Positions 34,597-42,819 of a stretch of 64,000 bases of DNA are shown one piece after another. Position numbers and translations under genes: made by a program. The notes beneath the pieces were generated by a model. It searched no databases. It was not told the DNA's origin and saw only the letters and a program-made list of their open reading frames with translations. Numbering within the stretch: the stretch's first letter is position 1; the number at the start of each line of letters is the position of its first letter. This DNA is from Erysipelotrichaceae bacterium. Its GTDB lineage: Bacteria; Bacillota_I; Bacilli_A; Erysipelotrichales; Erysipelotrichaceae. The stretch spans positions 53,844-117,843 of the forward strand of contig JAFQZR010000022.1 of the NCBI GenBank assembly GCA_017405785.1, in the 5' to 3' direction.

Positions 34597-36549
34597 ATGA
34601 AGAAATTATTAGTTGTATTACTTACTGCATTAATGATTCTTTCTACAGTTGGATGTTCAAAACCAAAAGAACCAGAAGAAGAGTATTCTTATTCTATGAT
34701 CGACAATTTTGACGTTACCACATTAGACTATGTTTATAACAACAAGTCTTCCAACGGTGACTATACTTCTAACTTTATCGAAGGATTATTGACACAGGAT
34801 AACCACGGTACCTTAATCGCCGGTATGGCTGAAAAGTGGGAACCAAGCGCTGACATGAAGACCTGGACATTCACGATCCGTGACAATGCTACATGGTCAA
34901 CTGCTGAAGGCGAAGTTTACGGCAAGGTTACTGCAGAAGACTTCGTAACTGGCTTAAAGCACGCTGTTGCTACACAGTCTGAAACATTATCACTGGTTGA
35001 AGACCTGATCGTTAACTTAAGAGCTTACAAGAACGGTACAGCTACTTGGGATCAGGTAGGTATCAAGGCTGATGGAAATAAGTTAACTTATACCTTAACT
35101 CAGCCATGCGGCTACTTCGATGGTATGACAACATACTCAATCTTATGGCCTATCAATGCTGAATTCTTAGAGTCAATGGGCGAAAACTTCGGTACAGTTG
35201 ATCCGAAGAGCATTCTGTACAATGGCTGCTTCATCCTGACATCATTAGTTGCTGCACAGGAAGTCAAGTTCGATGCTAACCCTAACTACTATGACAAGGA
35301 ACACGTTTATGTAAAGCATGTTACAGTTACTTACAACGATGGCTCAGACCCAGCTCTGAACTTCAACATGTTCGTAAACGGTGAAGTTACTGCTACAGGT
35401 ATCAACGGTTCATTACCAGATGTTGTTGCCAAGGCAGATGAACTCTACAAGGACAACCAGTATAAGAGCATGACTACTGCTACTTCATTCTGGGGCGCAT
35501 TCAACTTCGACAGACAGTCATATGCACTGTACAACGATCCATCTGTTGTTACTACAAACAAGACTGATGCTCAGAAGGCTGACACAAAGGCTGCTATCCT
35601 GAACAAGTACTTCAGATTAGCTGTCTATGCAGCTTACTCAACAAGAGCTACTCAGGCTATCACCAAGGGTGATGACAGAGCATTAGATGCTGCCAGAAAT
35701 ACATTAGTTCCTTACACATTCGTAGCTACTTCAGACGGTACTGCTTACGGCGCTCTGTTAACTAAGTTCGTTGAAGAATTAGAACCAGAATTCGCAGGCA
35801 TTAACCTGAACGATGGCCAGGATGCTTGGTACAATCCAGAGAGAGCTAAGAAGTTCGCTCAGATGGCAAAGGAACAGTTAGGCGATGCTATTTCTGAATG
35901 GCCAATCAAGTTAGACTACCCAGTATTTGCTACTAATGAAAATAACAAGAACGCAGCATTAGCTATGGAAAAGTCAATCGAAGACGCTATCGGTGAATAC
36001 GTAGATGTCAACTTAGTATTACTGGAAGGCAACTCTTCAGTTTACTATTCAGCATTCTACAGTGTTCCAACTGGTAAGGATAACTCAATCGACTTCTCAT
36101 TCGGCGCTGGCTGGGGCCCTGACTATGGTGACCCATTAACTTACATCAACTGCTACAACACCGATAACGGCGACATGCTGAACTACTCAGGCTTAGACTT
36201 AGCTAGTGAAGCTGAGACAGAGAGTGGCAAGGCTGCCAAGGAAACAATCGGTCTGTATGATGTTAAGGAATTACTCGATGCTGCTACAGTATTAGCAGGC
36301 GACGAAAGAATTGAAGCATTCGCTAAGATCGAAGCTATCCTGTTAACTCAGGGTATCATCAGACCTTATTCAACTTCAGGTGCTAACCTGGTTGTCAGCA
36401 AGGTTGTTCCATTCACAGCTGCTTACGGCTTATATGGACAGGCTGCATTCAACTCAGTTCCTTACTTCAAGTATATGAAGATCCAGGAAGAACCAGTTAC
36501 TGCTGCTGAATACGCTGCTGCAAAAGAAAAGTGGTTAAAAGGCGAATAA
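34597..36549 (+). CDS. oppA: Oligopeptide-binding lipoprotein OppA/AmiA
   Basis: This 650-residue lipoprotein (lipobox S-T-V-G-C at about residue 18) captures peptides outside the cell for the ABC importer encoded next. It has the SBP_bac_5 layout: L-D-Y-V near residue 30, W-E-P-S-A-D-M-K-T-W-T-F-T-I-R at about 82, and a long two-lobed body. Length and operon order match Streptococcus AmiA. The start is ATG 34597 with AAAGGGG. An upstream frame from 34546 lies in the promoter. Codon choice (TTA for Leu, GCT for Ala, CCA for Pro) differs sharply from the CTG/GCC-rich neighbours, which suggests very high expression. Confidence 0.95.
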   Translation: MKKLLVVLLTALMILSTVGCSKPKEPEEEYSYSMIDNFDVTTLDYVYNNKSSNGDYTSNFIEGLLTQDNHGTLIAGMAEKWEPSADMKTWTFTIRDNATWSTAEGEVYGKVTAEDFVTGLKHAVATQSETLSLVEDLIVNLRAYKNGTATWDQVGIKADGNKLTYTLTQPCGYFDGMTTYSILWPINAEFLESMGENFGTVDPKSILYNGCFILTSLVAAQEVKFDANPNYYDKEHVYVKHVTVTYNDGSDPALNFNMFVNGEVTATGINGSLPDVVAKADELYKDNQYKSMTTATSFWGAFNFDRQSYALYNDPSVVTTNKTDAQKADTKAAILNKYFRLAVYAAYSTRATQAITKGDDRALDAARNTLVPYTFVATSDGTAYGALLTKFVEELEPEFAGINLNDGQDAWYNPERAKKFAQMAKEQLGDAISEWPIKLDYPVFATNENNKNAALAMEKSIEDAIGEYVDVNLVLLEGNSSVYYSAFYSVPTGKDNSIDFSFGAGWGPDYGDPLTYINCYNTDNGDMLNYSGLDLASEAETESGKAAKETIGLYDVKELLDAATVLAGDERIEAFAKIEAILLTQGIIRPYSTSGANLVVSKVVPFTAAYGLYGQAAFNSVPYFKYMKIQEEPVTAAEYAAAKEKWLKGE

Positions 36550-36575
36550 TAGCTGAATAAAAAAGAGTTATAATG

Positions 36576-36612
36576 AAATAGGGTCAGGTAAAAAATCCCT
36601 GGCCCTATTTTA
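36576..36612 (+). terminator. Intercistronic hairpin between oppA and oppB
   Basis: AAATAGGGTCAGG (36576-36588) pairs with CCTGGCCCTATTT (36598-36610), followed by T residues. It lies inside the operon, so it probably acts as a partial terminator or 3' stabiliser that keeps oppA expression above that of the permease genes. Confidence 0.8.
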
Positions 36613-36633
36613 CTCAATAAAGGAGGATAGATA

Positions 36634-38133
36634 ATGAAAAAAGGATACATTTGGAAAAGATTGCTAAGATCATTCCTATCAGTCTTTATCATCATGATTA
36701 TCGTTTTTATCATGCTTTATTCACTTGTCCCAAGAGAGAATATTTTCTTTGAAGACTCCACTTACAAAAAACTGGGCGGCAAGCCCGATGACAAAATGGA
36801 CTATGTCATGCGTACCTGGGAGAAACTCGGGTATCTTGACTATGTAAGTATTTACGATTACTGCGATACTCTTTATGAACAGGGCAGCGCGCAGATGGAA
36901 GCTGCCGTACAGGCCGGTTCAAAGGAGTGCAACGATTTTGTGAAGCTTTATGAAGAAAAGGGATACACTATCGAGTATCTTCAGCTTTCCAAGCAGCCAT
37001 ATGCCCACAAGGACATACCGCTGGCACGCAGAGTAGTGAACTGGGTATCAAAGATGATCGTCATTGATACTCCTTGGTCCGTACAGGACCCTAATAACCC
37101 TGATCTGGCCAGATACATCAAGCTGGGCAGAACTCCTACGGGAGGATTGGCACTTGTCGGAAGCGGAACAACACACAAGTATCTGATCTATACTGATACT
37201 AATTTCCCGTTTATTCACCAGAACATCATCACTTTGAATCTGGGTACCTCATATCCGAAATTTGAGGGTATGGGTGTTCTCGATGTCATCTTCTCCCCGC
37301 AGGGAACAGATGTAAAGAGAACTGTAACATTTGAAACCGGTGTTACTCAGGAATCCGCCATCAACTTTGGCACCCTGACATACAAGCCGGTACTGGACAG
37401 ACTTGATCAGACCAAGTTTGTCGACCATTACGCTAACTATACAACTAACAAGGAACAGGCTTCCATGATCGGAGTATCCTTCATCATGGGTATCTTCGCT
37501 CTTATCCTGGCATACGGGATTGGCTTACCGGCCGGCCTGGCCATGGCCAAGAACAAAGACGGTCTTATTGATAAGCTCGGCATGTGCTATATTATCTTCA
37601 TCATAGCCGTTCCTTCTCTGGCATATATTTACCTGTTCAGGTATATTGGTACCAGACTGTTCGGTCTGCCAAGTGCCTTCCCGATCAACGGGGCAGGTGA
37701 CGTACGTTCATGGATCCTGCCAATCATTTCCCTGGCTCTGCCTTCAATCAGCGGATTGATGCTGTGGACCAGAAGATATGTCGTTGACCAGATGAACTCT
37801 GACTACGTCAAGTTTGCCAAGGCCAAGGGCCTTAACCAGAAGGAGATCTTCTGGAATCACATCTTCAAGAATGCCAGCATTCCAATCGTACACGGTATTC
37901 CTGAATCACTGGCCGGATGTATCACCGGTGCCATGATCACAGAGGCTATCTACTCTGTCGGAGGTATCGGCAAGATGCTTCCTGACTCAATCAAGCAGTA
38001 TAACAACGCCATGGTTGTCGCCTTGACATTCATGTTCGCAACGATCTCCGTTCTGTCAGTATTGATGGGTGACATTCTGCTGACATGGGTTGACCCGAGA
38101 ATCAGCCTCAGTGAAAAGGAGGGCAGATCATAA
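36634..38133 (+). CDS. oppB: Oligopeptide permease subunit OppB/AmiC
   Basis: This 499-residue inner-membrane subunit of the peptide importer has a first helix at about 11-30 and then an extracytoplasmic insert of about 240 residues (35-275). Five further helices (about 278-490) follow. The transport-protein core includes an EAA-like loop (A-K-A-K-G-L-N-Q-K-E-I-F) at about 393. Ordinary OppB proteins are about 310 residues. This length and insert are the AmiC type known from streptococci. It has an AAAGGAGG site and overlaps oppC by 1 base (TAATG). Confidence 0.93.
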   Translation: MKKGYIWKRLLRSFLSVFIIMIIVFIMLYSLVPRENIFFEDSTYKKLGGKPDDKMDYVMRTWEKLGYLDYVSIYDYCDTLYEQGSAQMEAAVQAGSKECNDFVKLYEEKGYTIEYLQLSKQPYAHKDIPLARRVVNWVSKMIVIDTPWSVQDPNNPDLARYIKLGRTPTGGLALVGSGTTHKYLIYTDTNFPFIHQNIITLNLGTSYPKFEGMGVLDVIFSPQGTDVKRTVTFETGVTQESAINFGTLTYKPVLDRLDQTKFVDHYANYTTNKEQASMIGVSFIMGIFALILAYGIGLPAGLAMAKNKDGLIDKLGMCYIIFIIAVPSLAYIYLFRYIGTRLFGLPSAFPINGAGDVRSWILPIISLALPSISGLMLWTRRYVVDQMNSDYVKFAKAKGLNQKEIFWNHIFKNASIPIVHGIPESLAGCITGAMITEAIYSVGGIGKMLPDSIKQYNNAMVVALTFMFATISVLSVLMGDILLTWVDPRISLSEKEGRS

Positions 38134-39086
38134 TGGATGAAATCAAAAATGTTAACGTTATGGAAGAACTGCCAGCCGATGCCTTTGAATTTGCGGCATT
38201 TGACGAAAAGGAATCCGAGCACATTGCGGCTCCGCGCTATTCATACTGGGGTTCAGTATGGAAGACCTTCGTTAGAAACAAGTTCACGGTCGCTCTTTCA
38301 ATATTCATTATCCTGCTGGTAATCTTCGCGCTGATTCAGCCGATGTTCTCAGGATACAGCCCGATGATCGCACCGAACATCAACGACTCATCAAAGAAAT
38401 TCCTGCGTCCTAGTCTGGAGCATATCTTCGGTACCGATAACATCGGTAACTCGGTATTCAATGCCGTCTTTGCCGGTGCCAGAAACTCCATCATCATCAG
38501 TTTCGTCTGTACGACGATCAACATGCTGATCGGTATTCCTATCGGTGCCCTGTGGGGATTCTCCAAGAGACTGGACAAGTACATGATCGAGATCTACAAC
38601 GTCATTTCCAACGTACCGTTCCTGTTACTGGCCATGATTCTGAGCTATGTCCTGGGTGCAGGATATCTGCCTCTGATCTTCACCATGACCTGTACGGAAT
38701 GGATCTACGTTGCCTACTTCATCAGAACGCAGGTAATGATCATCCGTGACAGAGAATACAACCTGGCTTCAAGGTGCTTAGGTACACCAACCCGTACCCT
38801 GATCACCAAGAACATTCTGCCGTATCTGATCTCCGTCATCATGACATACATTTCCCGTATGATCCCTGGCTATATCTCATATGAGGTATTCCTGTCATAT
38901 CTGGGACTGGGCTTAAGCGCCAGATACGCTTCACTTGGTAAACTGATCTCTCAGTACACCTCATTTATGACCGGACACCCGCATCTGTTCTGGATCCCTG
39001 TAGGAATCCTGGCCTGCATCTCCATCTCACTGTATATCGTGGGACAGAGACTGGCTGACGCGGCTGACCCGCGTACCCACATGTAA
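38133..39086 (+). CDS. oppC: Oligopeptide permease subunit OppC/AmiD
   Basis: This 317-residue inner-membrane subunit has an N-terminal cytoplasmic segment, a first helix at about 50-70 (F-T-V-A-L-S-I-F-I-I-L-L) and five more helices. The EAA-type loop contains R-C-L-G-T-P-T-R-T-L at about 212. The F-G-T-D-N-I-G segment after the first outer loop is typical of OppC/DppC proteins. Its start overlaps the oppB stop by one base, so the two are coupled, which matches their role as paired pore subunits. Confidence 0.94.
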   Translation: MDEIKNVNVMEELPADAFEFAAFDEKESEHIAAPRYSYWGSVWKTFVRNKFTVALSIFIILLVIFALIQPMFSGYSPMIAPNINDSSKKFLRPSLEHIFGTDNIGNSVFNAVFAGARNSIIISFVCTTINMLIGIPIGALWGFSKRLDKYMIEIYNVISNVPFLLLAMILSYVLGAGYLPLIFTMTCTEWIYVAYFIRTQVMIIRDREYNLASRCLGTPTRTLITKNILPYLISVIMTYISRMIPGYISYEVFLSYLGLGLSARYASLGKLISQYTSFMTGHPHLFWIPVGILACISISLYIVGQRLADAADPRTHM

Positions 39087-39098
39087 GGAGGGCTGTAT

Positions 39099-40166
39099 AT
39101 GGAAAGAAAAGTCATATTATCAGCCAAGGATGTGGAAGTACGCTTCAGAGTACGTGAAAACTATCTTACCGCCATCCGCGGAGTATCAATTGATATCTAT
39201 GATGGTGAAACCTTCGCCATCGTCGGTGAATCAGGCTCAGGCAAGTCCGTATTCACCAAGACCTTTACCGGCATGATCGATTCCAACGGTGCCATCACCG
39301 GCGGAAGCATCATGTTTGACGGCAAGGATCTGACCAAGTTAACTACCGATAAGGACTGGGAAGGCATCAGAGGCAAGCAGATCTCTACCATTTTCCAGGA
39401 CCCTATGACATCACTGAACCCGATCAGAACCATCGGCTCCCAGATTACCGAAGTAATCGAAAAGCACCAGGGCGTTTCCCATGAGGAAGCCAAGGCGCAG
39501 GCCATTGAGTTAATGGAAAAGGTCGGCATTCAGGATGCTGCCAACCGTTTCGATGAATACCCGTTCCAGTATTCCGGCGGCATGAGACAGAGAATCGTCA
39601 TTGCGATCGCTTTAAGCTGCCACCCGAAGATCCTGATCTGCGATGAACCTACCACAGCTCTGGACGTTACTATCCAGGCTCAGATCATCAAACTGATCAA
39701 GGACCTGCAGAAGGAACTGGGCTTCACAACCATCTACATTACTCACGACTTAGGCGTTGTCGCCAACGTGGCTGACAGAGTCGGTGTCATGTATGCCGGC
39801 CAGATCATTGAGTACGGTACTGCTGAAGAAGTCTTCTATGACCCTCAGCATCCGTATACCTGGGCTTTACTGTCATCACTGCCGCAGTTAGGCGTCAAGG
39901 GCGAAAACCTGTATTACATTACAGGAACTCCTCCGTCACTGTTTAACAAGATCACCGGTGATGCCTTTGCTCCGCGTAATCCGCATGCCCTGAAGATCGA
40001 CTTCCTGAAAGAACCGCCGATGTTCCAGGTATCAGATACTCACTATGCCAAGACCTGGTTACTGGACCCTAGAGCTCCTAAGCTGGAAAAGCCGGAAGCC
40101 ATCCAGGATCTCCATGCCAAGATCAAGAGAATGACCGATAAGGGAGGTGCATTCCATGTCGAATGA
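39099..40166 (+). CDS. oppD: Oligopeptide ABC transporter ATPase OppD/AmiE
   Basis: This 355-residue ATP-binding subunit has Walker A G-E-S-G-S-G-K-S at about 45, Q-loop [13 protein letters not shown] signature Y-S-G-G-M-R-Q-R at about 155, Walker [13 protein letters not shown] and H-loop I-T-H-D-L. The C-terminal oligopeptide-transporter extension, starting near Y-A-G-Q-I-I-E, lacks the iron-sulfur cysteines seen in some Dpp proteins. GGAGGG precedes the ATG 12 bases after oppC. It overlaps oppF by 11 bases. Confidence 0.95.
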   Translation: MERKVILSAKDVEVRFRVRENYLTAIRGVSIDIYDGETFAIVGESGSGKSVFTKTFTGMIDSNGAITGGSIMFDGKDLTKLTTDKDWEGIRGKQISTIFQDPMTSLNPIRTIGSQITEVIEKHQGVSHEEAKAQAIELMEKVGIQDAANRFDEYPFQYSGGMRQRIVIAIALSCHPKILICDEPTTALDVTIQAQIIKLIKDLQKELGFTTIYITHDLGVVANVADRVGVMYAGQIIEYGTAEEVFYDPQHPYTWALLSSLPQLGVKGENLYYITGTPPSLFNKITGDAFAPRNPHALKIDFLKEPPMFQVSDTHYAKTWLLDPRAPKLEKPEAIQDLHAKIKRMTDKGGAFHVE

Positions 40167-41130
40167 TAGAGAAGTTATTTTGTCAGTAAAACATGTCGAT
40201 GTTTCTTTCGATAACGGCGGCAAGAAGAGATTCAGAGCGGTCAAGGATGCCAACTTTGACATCTACCGCGGTGAAACATTCGCGCTGGTCGGTGAATCAG
40301 GTTCAGGCAAAACCACTTTAGGCCGTGCCATTCTGCGTATCAACGAATTAAGTAACGGTGAGATTCTGTTCAAGGGTAAAAGGATCTCCGGAAAGATCTC
40401 TAAGGAAGAGGACATCAATGTCATCCGTTCCATTCAGATGATCTTCCAGGACCCGGCTGCTTCCCTGAATGAAAGAGCCACCATTGAATACTGTGTTTCC
40501 GAAGGTCTGTATAACTTCCATCTTTATAAGGATGAAGAAGACAGAATCGCCAAGGTCGACAAGGCCCTGGAAGACGTAGGCCTGTTACCGGAACACAAGA
40601 GCAGATATCCGCATGAGTTCTCAGGCGGCCAGAGACAGCGTGTCGGCATTGCCAGAGCCATGATCATGGAGCCTGAATTCATTGTCGCGGACGAACCTAT
40701 CTCCGCACTGGATGTTTCCATCCGTGCTCAGGTACTGAACCTGATGAACAAGCTGAAGGAAGAGAAGGGCTTAACATACCTGTTTATCGCCCATGACCTT
40801 TCAGTCGTCAGATTCATCGCCGACAGAATCGCCGTCATTCATTTAGGACGTATCGTTGAGATCGCCGACAGTGAAGAGCTGTTTGCCCATCCGTTACATC
40901 CATACACGGTATCACTGTTAAGTGCCGTACCAATGCCTGACCCGCAGATCGAAAAAAATAGACGACTGGTCGTCTATGATGCTTCAAAACGTGATTTATC
41001 CGGTCCTAAGCCGGTATTACAGGAGATCACCCCGGGCCATCTGGTATTCGCCAATGACCGTGAAATGGAAGAATACAGAGCTAAACTGAAAAAGATGGAT
41101 GCCGAAAGACGGGCTCTTAAGGATCAGTAG
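40156..41130 (+). CDS. oppF: Oligopeptide ABC transporter ATPase OppF/AmiF
   Basis: This 324-residue protein is the second ATP-binding subunit. It shows G-E-S-G-S-G-K-T-T (Walker A), [17 protein letters not shown] (signature), [10 protein letters not shown] (Walker B) and I-A-H-D-L (H-loop). The start is ATG 40156 with GGGAGGT 8 bases upstream, inside the end of oppD. Its 3' end overlaps the converging DUF3899-like gene by 7 bases with no terminator between them. Confidence 0.95.
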   Translation: MSNDREVILSVKHVDVSFDNGGKKRFRAVKDANFDIYRGETFALVGESGSGKTTLGRAILRINELSNGEILFKGKRISGKISKEEDINVIRSIQMIFQDPAASLNERATIEYCVSEGLYNFHLYKDEEDRIAKVDKALEDVGLLPEHKSRYPHEFSGGQRQRVGIARAMIMEPEFIVADEPISALDVSIRAQVLNLMNKLKEEKGLTYLFIAHDLSVVRFIADRIAVIHLGRIVEIADSEELFAHPLHPYTVSLLSAVPMPDPQIEKNRRLVVYDASKRDLSGPKPVLQEITPGHLVFANDREMEEYRAKLKKMDAERRALKDQ

Positions 41131-41477
41131 AAGAAAGAGCCAAGGAAGGCAACTATAAAATAAACAATTCCAAGAAACAGAGGATAGTTGAAACTGTCCT
41201 CTTTTTCTGTCTGCTTGTCCTTGATGTACTTGTCAAAGTCAACTTCCTTACCGGATCTCTGACGGAACAGGACATAGCGGGACGCGTCAAAGTCACCCTT
41301 GAGGTAGTTGTAATACAGCACTCCCAACAGGATCATTACCAGGGAAGTAATGGTCAGGGCATCAAGAAAAATCAAAAGTTTATTGCCTTCTGATGATAAC
41401 GCCTTATATAAAGGGAAGCTCAGCATGAGGATGCTGATGGTCACAACACTGCTCAGTTTTATGTTCTTAAATTTCAT
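41124..41477 (-). CDS. DUF3899-like two-helix membrane protein
   Basis: This 117-residue protein has membrane helices at about 10-28, 35-55 and 97-116. The central cytoplasmic part is charged and contains [11 protein letters not shown] and R-Y-V-L-F-R-Q-R. This layout resembles DUF3899, whose function is unknown. Its stop lies inside oppF on the opposite strand, so the transcripts of the two genes must overlap. Confidence 0.75.
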   Translation of the reverse strand: MKFKNIKLSSVVTISILMLSFPLYKALSSEGNKLLIFLDALTITSLVMILLGVLYYNYLKGDFDASRYVLFRQRSGKEVDFDKYIKDKQTEKEDSFNYPLFLGIVYFIVAFLGSFFY

Positions 41478-41598
41478 ATAATCATTATAAATGATTACAG
41501 AAAATAAGTGAAGAATCCGTCATTTTTCAAGGCACAAAAACCTGCTTTTGTCAACCCAAAAAGTTGTCAAAAACCGGGTAAAATTTGATGTAAAATTA

Positions 41599-41655
41599 TG
41601 GAAATTCCACACTAAAAAGTGTAGAATTATTCATGGATAGTTGGATTTCCAACTA
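41599..41655 (+). promoter_or_regulatory. Cluster of palindromes before the MarR-NrdG gene (candidate operators)
   Basis: Three perfect palindromes lie in 57 bases. They are TGGAAATTCCA (41599-41609), ACACTAAAAAGTGT (41609-41622) and TAGTTGGATTTCCAACTA (41638-41655, 8-bp arms). The last ends at the ribosome binding site AAAGAGG (41655-41661). The first and third share a GGA...TTCC core. They are good candidates for binding by the MarR domain encoded directly downstream. None fits the 16-base NrdR box. Confidence 0.6.
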
Positions 41656-41666
41656 AAGAGGTTTGA

Positions 41667-42806
41667 ATGAATAATCAGAATAATTTTCTTATTAACATTT
41701 CTGTCCTGTACCGCTACACTCAGAAGTATTTTGACAGACACCTGGCCCCGTACGGAATAGGGTCCGGGCAGATGATTTTCCTGCTTCTGATCAACGAACA
41801 TGAGGGCATAACCATGCAGCAGCTGACCGTTCTGGCAGACTTCGACAAGGGTACCACCACCAAGAATCTGCAGAGACTGGTTGAGCAGGACTACATCGTT
41901 ATCCAGACAGATGAGAACGATAAGAGAGTTAGAAGATTGTATACCACCCGTAAGACCAGAGACATCATCAACAGCCTTTACGAGATCAGAAATGAGTGCT
42001 GCAACCAGCTCATGAACGGTCTGGACAACGAGGATGTTGAATCAAAGGTTCAGCAGCTCACCGAGAATGCTCATGACATAGCTCCTGAAGAGGGCTACAG
42101 TCAGATGCGCATCGGCGGTCTGCAGAAACTGACCTTGCTGGATTATCCTGGCCACGTCTCATGCACGGTATTTACAGCCGGATGCAACATGAAGTGTCCG
42201 TTCTGTCATAACCGTGATCTGGTATTCATACCGGAGAACTTTGAATTCTGCAGTCCTGAAAGCATATTTGAACTGCTGCGCAAGCGTCAGGGAACTCTTG
42301 ATGCCGTAGCGATTACCGGCGGGGAACCGCTGTTACAGCCGGGACTGAAGGACTTCATCAAGGAAGTCAGAAGACTGGGATTCAAGGTCAAGCTGGACAC
42401 CAACGGCTATTATCCTGACAGACTGAAGGAATTCGTCGATGAAGGACTGATCGATTACGTAGCCATGGATATCAAGGCGCCTCTGCCTAAGTATCCGGTT
42501 ACGGTAGGTCTGCCGGAAGCGGGATTCCGATCTGATGAGATCAGAAAATCCATCAGATATCTGTTAAGCGGAGCCGTGGACTATGAATTCAGAACGACCG
42601 TGGTAAGGGAATTCCACACAAAGGAAGATCTGGTCACAATAGCCAAGATGATAAAAGGTTGCAAGCACTACTATCTGCAGCAGTTTGTGGATAGCGGCAG
42701 ATGTATTGAACAGGGCTTCACCGCATACGACAGAGATGAAATGTATGAGATGAAGGAAGCCGTGGCGAAATACATCCCGGAAGTTGAATTAAGAGGAATA
42801 AGTTAG
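41667..42806 (+). CDS. nrdG: Fusion of a MarR-type regulator with an anaerobic ribonucleotide reductase activase (NrdG-like radical SAM)
   Basis: This protein has 379 residues. Residues 1-140 read as a MarR winged helix: Y-R-Y-T-Q-K at about 15, a recognition region T-M-Q-Q-L-T-V-L-A-D-F-D-K-G-T-T-T at about 49-65, and the wing T-D-E-N-D-K-R-V-R-R at about 81-90. Residues about 147-379 are a radical SAM activase with C173-x3-C177-x2-C180 binding the [4Fe-4S] cluster, a T-G-G-E-P SAM motif at about 211 and K-L-D-T-N-G-Y. Standalone activases of this type are about 230 residues, so the regulator is an N-terminal addition. It precedes nrdD by 13 bases. The activase should make the glycyl radical on NrdD, and the MarR half could sense redox or DNA-building demand (inference). 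Confidence 0.88.
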   Translation: MNNQNNFLINISVLYRYTQKYFDRHLAPYGIGSGQMIFLLLINEHEGITMQQLTVLADFDKGTTTKNLQRLVEQDYIVIQTDENDKRVRRLYTTRKTRDIINSLYEIRNECCNQLMNGLDNEDVESKVQQLTENAHDIAPEEGYSQMRIGGLQKLTLLDYPGHVSCTVFTAGCNMKCPFCHNRDLVFIPENFEFCSPESIFELLRKRQGTLDAVAITGGEPLLQPGLKDFIKEVRRLGFKVKLDTNGYYPDRLKEFVDEGLIDYVAMDIKAPLPKYPVTVGLPEAGFRSDEIRKSIRYLLSGAVDYEFRTTVVREFHTKEDLVTIAKMIKGCKHYYLQQFVDSGRCIEQGFTAYDRDEMYEMKEAVAKYIPEVELRGIS

Positions 42807-42819
42807 GAAAGGGAACACT

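Noticed and set aside
41609..41622. ACACTAAAAAGTGT as an NrdR box before nrdG/nrdD
   Set aside because: The NrdR consensus is 16 bases with an AT-AT centre; this is two bases short and only one copy is present. It is listed as a general palindrome.
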